A stretch of 64,000 nt of DNA, taken from positions 58,572,096 to 58,636,095 of the forward strand of contig OX365944.1 in assembly GCA_947247005.1 (NCBI GenBank), given 5' to 3'. The stretch is from Spisula solida. Its lineage: Eukaryota; Mollusca; Bivalvia; Venerida; Mactridae. How positions within the stretch are numbered: position 1 is the stretch's first letter; the number at the start of each line of letters is the position of its first letter. Positions 58,101-64,000 of this stretch are shown here, piece by piece. A program made the position numbers and the translations under genes. A model generated the notes under the pieces. It was not told the DNA's origin. It worked only from the letters and a program-made list of their open reading frames with translations, and did no database searches.

Positions 58101-61100
58101 AGAGTATCAAATAAACTGTAAACTGTTTTAAGGTATTTTCAAAAATAAGCTCTGAGTGAACAGGGCTGGTTGACCCAGTAATACTTTGCTATAGCTTTAC
58201 ATGGGTAATTTCCCATAAAATTAGTTAGGAATTTTCCTGAATTTTAAAATTATTTGTGTCCAAAAATGGGCTGTTTACTTTATTTTTTCTAATAGTAAGT
58301 AGAATTAACCATTTTTCAGGGTTTCAGGATTTTTTAACTTACCCATGTGTTTATAATTATACTATCTAGGTAAAATTTATTATTTAAACCAGTAAGACTG
58401 AAGTAAAAATCTAAAGTGTTGAACCTTTTATCATTGATGGCTCCCACATTTGAAGTACATGTTTTGTTACCTTGGCACTCCTGTTTCTGTCTTATTTTGC
58501 AAGCTATAGCTTACAGCAATCATTTTCCTAGATTCATACAAGGAGGGATTCTTACCTCATTTTTCTGGTATCAATTTTACATTAGATGTAACAAATAATG
58601 TTGACCCTGTTGAAAGCCAACCTTGGCAACATTTGAAAATTAGATTTTAGTCAGAGATAAATACATGTGGAACATTTGATTCCAGTTTTGTTAATGATAT
58701 ATTAATTTTCTTGTTGGTGTTGTAACTGGAATAATGTGTGTTTCAGACATAGTATGGGTGTATGTAGTATCCAGAGTAATCCTGTGAAAGAATTTCAACT
58801 TGCAACTGGAAGGTACGAAGATCCTGAAGTGACAAATGCTACATTTATTTATGCCGTTTAAATGGCTTATTACTTTATCCTGTTTAAAAGGCTTAATTAT
58901 CCTGTTTAAATGGCTTAATTATCCTGTTTAAATGGCTTAATTGTCCTGTTTCAATGGCTTAATTATCCTGTTTAAATAGCTTAATTATCCTGTTTAAACG
59001 GCTTTTGTATATGTAGTGTATGAAAGTTTAGAATGGCCACTTGTTAACAGATGTTTTGCACTAAATCGACATATGTTTTGAAAAAATCTATACACACTGA
59101 TCAAAATTTTTGAATGATTTCATGTTAGTTTTTCCGATTAAATGGGATGTTTTAAGTCAAAACAACAAATTACAAGTTGATTCAGTGCAAAACATCGGTT
59201 AACTAGTGAGTGGTTAACTTGTGGCCATTCTATACTTCCGTAGGAGCCACTGAATTTGACTGAAATGACCAATGCGATATTTAAATGAATAAAAAAATTT
59301 GGCATTTGTCACTTCAGGGTTTCAATAGGAAGGTATGTTTGTGATAACATGTATATTAGTGTATGTATGAAAGATTAGAATTTCTGTATTGGAACGGAAA
59401 GTGTATAAAGAAATGACAATATCCAGGGTGGCCACAGACTCTGAAAAACAGGGAAAATACCAAAAACAAATTCCCTGCAGGGAAAAATCAGGAATTTGAC
59501 AAAAAGTGTCTACTGGCAGCTTTTCTTCTTCAAACACTCTGTCTCTGTTAGCTACATTTATTTGGATGCAATATTTTCAGCTGTATCTGAGTTGCAAAAA
59601 CTCTGCGAATAATCATGGAAATCACCTTTCAGTCAGGGAAAAACCAGGGAATTATCAGGGAATTTCATTCTTGATTTTCTGTAACCACCCTGAATATCAT
59701 ACCTTTGAAGTGTTTCATGATATCAACAATATTGTTCAAAGGAAGGTGATATGAGAGCAAAGAATTATGCATCCTGTAAGTTTTCCTATGTAAGAAGAAA
59801 TTGTATCTTCTAAGCTTATAATGTCCTCATTTACTTGGAAAGCTCCTAAAAATGTTACTGAGAAACATCAGACTTTAGATATATTGGTATTACCAGTAAA
59901 GGCATTTTCTAAACAAGAGCAATAACGATTATAATTACAATCATTACAATTTGTAATGAAAACAGAAAGATTACACCTGCTACCGTGGCAAAGTAGTTTA
60001 GGGCATCTGCCTTTGAAGCCGGAGATTGGATGTTGAAATCCTGGTGGAATCTGGGTTACAACTGATGTGGTCGGTTGGCTAACTACCGGCTGATTAAAAG
60101 AAATTGTTACTGTGGGGCCATCTCTGTCTGGCTATGATAGAAGGACTTCTGGAGTTACTGTGCGCACAGAAGATAGGTGCTTGATAAGTCAAAATTGGCT
60201 GGCCCTTTCGGGGTGATCCTGTAATAAACAAAGCCTTTACCTTTTAACACTTGACCTGTTTTTAATAAAAATCACTAACCTATAACTATTCAAACTTTAA
60301 TACTAAGTTGCTGTAAGTAATTTAATTTTGTGGTTTGGCAAAAGACCTTTTTTGTCAAGGATTTCTGATTTCAGGTGAAAATGACAAGGTCTGATTTCAC
60401 ACAACTTACGGTATCACTCAGAAATCATTCAAACATCAAATAGATATAATAAATTGTTTTATTACATGTTTATGCCATTAAACTTCCCAAAAACATGTAT
60501 GGCATCTGCTGTAAACTTGACATATTTATTGGTATACTTATTCATTGGGGATTGAAATTCATGGTTTTTGTCAACCACAAAATTAAATCCCCCACAAATA
60601 TTAATTATTGTACAGTATAATGAGTATATATTTTGTGTTTTCAGTTATGATGAGAACTTGTTGCTATGGGATAGTAGACAAATGAAACAACCAATCACAG
60701 AGCTGAATCTTGGTGGTGGAATATGGCGAATAAAATGGGAGCCTAAACATGCTATGTATATCCTTACAGCTACCATGTATAATGGATTCCACATAGTGGA
60801 TGTGTCTGGTAGGTATTGGTGTACAAACCTGATCCGTACCTTCAAACATGATATAATTATCTCAACATTTCAGTACACAGTACACAACAGAAGACGGCTA
60901 TAATCTCTGCCTCAACATTTCAGTACACAGTACACAACAGAAGACGGCTATAATCTCCGCCTCAACATTTCAGTACACATTACACAACAGAAGAAGGCTA
61001 TAATCTCTGCCTCAACATTTCAGTACACATTACACAACAGAAGATGGCTATAATCTCCACCGCATTAATGTATAGTAAACTGTGACCTTGACTGCATGAC

Positions 61101-61966
61101 AGCCAGCTTGGTTGAAACTTGGTTCTGCAGGTTGCCTTTGTGTGTCACAAATTTGTTATAATGTTTGTGCAATTCGACCCAGGCATTAAAAAGTTTTAGA
61201 GAGGACACACCTTGGAATGCCCAAACATTTGACCTTACTTTAAACCCTAATCCAACAAGGTAGAAACATGGGTTATGCAATTTGCAGCTACACGCTATTT
61301 GACCCTAGCATTAAAAAGTACAGAGCTGTTAAAATGTAACACTCACACCCTGGTACCTTGAACTGTGACCTTGAGTCTGCACGTTTGGAACTTCATTTCT
61401 GCATGTCATCTTTAATAATTACTCATTTGCTATAAATTTCACAGAGTTAAGTCTAAGTGTTAAAGTTATGGAGTGGACATAAAATGCAAGATTCAAACCT
61501 TTGACCTTGAACTGTGACCTTGAGCCAGCACTGTTGGATTGTGGGTTCTCCATGTCATCAGTTTTTGATGTGCAGCTTTTTTGCGACCAATTTGAAGATT
61601 GAGCTCCCTTGAGTCTTTTCTGTAATTGGATTGTCTCCCCTTACTACTCATTATTGGAAAATAATTGATGGATATGGGATAGGGGTATGGACTGTTGTAT
61701 CTATGGAGTAAAGAATTAATTTATGCCTTTGTCCTACAAACATGATTTCTTCACTTTCAGGTAGTGATCTGTCAGAAATTTACAGCTACAGGGAACACGA
61801 TTCAATAGCATATGGTGCAGACTGGTACAGAAATTCTTGTTCTCTTACATCCTCCTCTGCTGCACAGTCTGGAACTCAGTCGACTAAATATACTGTGGGA
61901 ACATGCTCTTTTTATGATCATTTGTTTAAATTATGGACCATAGATCTTCATAATAAAATATTGTAG
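52150..61966 (+). CDS. DPH7: DPH7, diphthine methyltransferase (diphthine methylesterase), WD40 protein
   Basis: Seven exons: 52150-52272, 54530-54840, 55323-55480, 57861-57933, 58747-58812, 60645-60808 and 61761-61966. All phases close and give 325 aa. Exon 1 has YSADSVEWCPIQGFEEFMLC, GTYQLEE; exon 2 VRLGRLYLYKLE; exon 3 SWKAHDFEAWIAAFNQWDT; exon 4 GGDDCRLKGWDLR (157-169); exon 6 SYDENLLLWDSRQMKQPI (203-220) and GGIWRIKWEP; exon 7 AYGADWYR and CSFYDHLFKLW (306-316). These match human DPH7 in order. The WD40 propeller enzyme removes the methyl ester from diphthine on elongation factor 2 in the cytosol, before DPH6 amidation completes diphthamide. It is shorter than the human protein (about 450 aa), which has extra loops near the C-terminus. 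AATAAA overlaps the stop region (61952) and recurs at 62515. Confidence 0.96.
52394..52680. repeat. Interspersed repeat with CAGGGGCGGATTCAGG start, DPH7 intron 1
   Basis: CAGGGGCGGATTCAGGATTT is followed by a 14-G run. Opposite-strand-like 'CCACCTCCCCCTTAAATTTG' lies near 52650, the usual arrangement of a widespread short DNA element. The right end is not exact. Confidence 0.4.
53376..54306 (+). mobile_element. GGTCA-family hairpin element, copy 4, DPH7 intron 1
   Basis: It opens GCTCACCTGTCAC / GTGACAAGGTGAGC and TTGTGATCAC, and closes CAGGTGAGCGACCTAGGGCC, CTGTGGGCCCTCTTGT. Its ends match copies 2 and 3 in inverse orientation. The core is different: about 2.3 units of ~312 bp with 'TTCCTTGGGTGGTCCTTTCT' (53522, 53833, 54151) and 'ATGGCCGCCAGTGGGTGG'. 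No coding capacity. Confidence 0.7.
55500..55840. repeat. 58-bp minisatellite, six copies, DPH7 intron 3
   Basis: AAGTCAAGTTACTTCCCTTT recurs exactly every 58 bp at 55511, 55569, 55627, 55685, 55743 and 55801, with only a few substitutions between units. It begins 20 bp past the exon 3 donor. A frame that reads through it (55554-55883) is an artefact. Confidence 0.95.
56136..57270. mobile_element. DNA transposon (CAGTCTAACTTGTA ends, TA target), with nested insertion
   Basis: CAGTCTAACTTGTATTAAGC (56136) pairs with the inverse ending AGTTAGACTG (57270); the match runs about 24 bp. TA flanks both sides, as for Tc1/mariner-type elements. 'GGTCGCTTAA'-like motifs recur inside. A second repeat lies within, about 56165-56575, bounded by CCTTGAAAAGTCCTTGAATT copies. 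No transposase frame is left. It lies in DPH7 intron 3. Confidence 0.6.
58851..59005. repeat. ~22-bp minisatellite, DPH7 intron 5
   Basis: ATCCTGTTTAAATGGCTTAA plus TT repeats about six times just after the exon 5 donor, with single-base variants. Confidence 0.85.
59424..59692. mobile_element. 269-bp MITE, CAGGGTGGCCAC ends, 6-bp target duplication
   Basis: CAGGGTGGCCAC at 59424 and GTAACCACCCTG ending at 59692 form imperfect inverted ends. AATATC lies on both sides (59418-59423, 59693-59698). The body repeats 'CAGGGAAAAATCAGG' and 'CAGGGAATTT' phrases. A degraded relative lies at about 45010-45140. It lies in DPH7 intron 5. Confidence 0.7.
59975..60243 (+). repeat. tRNA-derived SINE, DPH7 intron 5
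   Basis: An A-box-like GTGGCAAAGTAGTTTAGGGC, TCTGCCTTTGAAGCCGGAG and a B-box-like ATGTTGAAATCC are followed by a unique body and an ending GTAATAAACAAAGCCTTTAC. This is the standard plan of a bivalve tRNA SINE. It is too diverged to be a tRNA gene. Confidence 0.6.
60861..61060. repeat. 50-bp minisatellite, four copies, DPH7 intron 6
   Basis: CTCAACATTTCAGTACACA, GTACACAACAGAAGACGGC and TATAATCTCTGC recur exactly every 50 bp (60861, 60911, 60961, 61011). It starts 52 bp past the exon 6 donor. Every unit carries CATTTCAG, a good match to a 3' splice site. Confidence 0.95.
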
Positions 61967-64000
61967 CATTATTGTTTCATGTTCACAAATACTATCACCA
62001 TGTAAAGATTATGGTGTGAACTCTACCAGCTTATGCATTGTTCTGAAAGGGTTACAGAACTCTTGTGTTTATAATTTGACCTTAGGTGCCATTGGAGCAA
62101 TCTTGGTGGTCAACTTCCAAAATACTCCATGCAGAGTATCAAAGTTGTAGTCTAATCTATTATCCCCAGTGACCTAGTAATACAATTAACAGGAACCATT
62201 TGAGTAGGCCACCTGATAGATGTAATCTGGAATTCACAAGATTGAGTGTTTTCTCTAATTTACATGAGGTACATATAATATTTACTGTAATCCACTGCTA
62301 TAATGCGCCCAGGATAATGTGATGTTTACATGAATCAGTTTGGTCAGCTGTTGCACAATTGGTTTTACAAATTACTTAAGTAAACAGATATGGTAAGTTT
62401 TGTACTAAAACATCACCGATAAATTGTGCACATATTAGTCCTCCTTTGTGGAATTAACAAAATTTTCCCGCCTTTCTCATTAGCGTGGGCGTACTGTAAT
62501 GCTATTGTCACTTTAATAAACACAGCCCATATATGAATATTTTTTGTACAACAGACAACATGGATTAGTGTAGAAAAACCAAATTGTCTTAAATTCCAGA
62601 GTAAATCTGTTCCTGTTTGGTTGAATTCTATCCAGTTCTTTTGTAAAGTCATTTAAAGACATTATTGACAATAGGGGGAACGATCGGCAACTCCTGCAAA
62701 AATCATCAGACCTAAAATACTTGACAATATGCATAACTGGGCTTGGTACCAAGAATTCATGTGAAGTTTCATTGAAATCCGACCAATGGTTATGGGAAAT
62801 AAGCGCAGACAAATATAGCAACACATATTCTACATAGAATCAATACGATATAATTATGTGGGAGGCATAATTAGCTCTGCTTGGATTTCGTTATTCATTT
62901 TGCAGCTGTTGTATTGATTTACTTTCACAGCCAATACAATTACTTAATTATCTATTCCCGAGTGTCCTTCATGGTTCAGATTATTCAAAACTATAGCACA
63001 GAGAAGTTGACCTGATCCTGATTTTATGCATAAATTTATGACAAGGTTCTTGCATTGAATTTGTCAATTTCCGTGAGAAAATCGTGCAATATCGGTCCTT
63101 TAGAAGTGTCTTTGTGATGCTCTCCGCTTATGAAAACATACAATGGGGATTATAAATACAGAAATATATCAGCTGTTAAATTTTGCTGTTAGAAGGTTGA
63201 GTCACGTCAAGTTCTTTGTACTATACAATGTACTATCATGTTGTATTCTAGTACAGTCAAAAATAAGAACAACAGTTCCCAATTTATACATATTTATTAA
63301 TCATTGATATTTGATCCCACATATAAATGGAACAGGGATTTCTCATATATTTTCTTACAACAAATATAATAAAACAATTTCTTGGCAATCACCACACATG
63401 ACATAAGCAAAGATGAACTCTACAGGATTAAAGTTTCACCAGGAGGTCATAGATATACTATCTAAGAATGTTTATGTGATGGTACCTATCACATAGCAGG
63501 AATTGTCTCCTAATAAGGAATATATGGCTTTCTTCACAATCACACAAAGACTTGGATAGCATAGCTACATATAACGCACGACTAGATTCCATTTACTCTA
63601 CAGAATGACTTTAGTGTATCAATACAGATAATGTAAAATCCTCGACCAACCACGAAGTAACCGCAACAAATGTTTACCCTTAAGTTTGCCTTAATAGGTA
63701 TTGCATGACAAAATGAATATTGCAACATTTGTTGAACTTTTTATGTGTAGAAATTAATGATATTTCATGAAAGTAACAGACATCCAACATCCAAGTATTA
63801 CAAAAGAAACCAATTACAAACAGTTAACACATGATTTAAAGTTTACAATAGGCAAGTTTATCAAGCTATTCATTTTCACTCACACAGTATACTGAAAGTC
63901 TGCATTACAATGAACCGTGCTAAAACACAATATATACATGAATCTATTAAATTATCAACAATTTCATATCAATCGGTCAAAGTTATATCTTTAATTAAAA
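61967..64000. other. 3' flank of DPH7; no further gene recognised
   Basis: AATAAA at 62515-62520 is a likely DPH7 poly(A) signal. A copy of the 'ATGCATAACTGGGCTTGGTA' repeat lies at 62690-62820. From about 63180 to the edge the sequence is non-repetitive and non-coding. Antisense AATAAA (TTTATT at 63293-63298) would fit the 3' UTR of a minus-strand gene lying off the right edge, but no coding exon is present to confirm it. Confidence 0.35.

Overview
The window is a eukaryotic nuclear locus, most likely from a bivalve mollusc. The evidence is intron-containing genes with GT/AG junctions, an AT-rich sequence, and many interspersed repeats in which a GGTCA or 'CATAACTTTGTC' phrase is tandemly arranged in units of about 145-152 bp. 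Three housekeeping genes could be rebuilt exon by exon because every splice phase closes: GET4 (nine exons, minus strand, 327 aa), a CDK2AP1/2 homologue (one coding exon, plus, 129 aa) and DPH7 (seven exons, plus, 325 aa).

Layout, left half. 1-1.8 kb holds little apart from a possible minus-strand first exon. 1.8-4.44 kb is a decayed LINE (minus) split by a repeat-rich insertion at 2707-3891. 5.50-6.31 kb is another repeat element, between 11-bp direct repeats. 6561-10744 is a 4.2-kb DNA-transposon-like unit with inverted arms of about 465 bp and a 5-bp target duplication; no transposase is visible. 13.48-14.44 kb encodes an arginine-type mono-ADP-ribosyltransferase that may be spliced to a transposase-like helix-turn-helix exon. 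15.61-19.52 kb (minus) carries a four-exon secreted meteorin-like gene ending in an Arg/Gly-rich tail. 20.57-20.91 kb (minus) and 24.18-24.48 kb (plus) carry a divergent pair of small paralogues of unknown function.

Middle. 26.3-27.64 kb has a palindromic MITE and a half copy whose centre has turned into a 566-bp GGTA microsatellite. 28.46-30.40 kb is a two-exon rhodopsin-class neuropeptide receptor. 32.3-34.97 kb holds two GGTCA elements with terminal hairpins, in tandem.

Right half. GET4 (44.38 down to 36.68 kb) and the CDK2AP homologue (45.99-46.38 kb) are head to head, 1.6 kb apart. An 807-bp transposon remnant lies at 47.85-48.65 kb. DPH7 spans 52.15-61.97 kb and its introns hold minisatellites, MITEs and a SINE. 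No gene is visible after 61.97 kb.

The genes do not form one pathway. GET4 delivers tail-anchored proteins, CDK2AP belongs to the NuRD chromatin complex, DPH7 acts in diphthamide synthesis on elongation factor 2, and the receptor and meteorin-like protein are signalling molecules. Identities come from recognising conserved motifs by eye; no database search was run.
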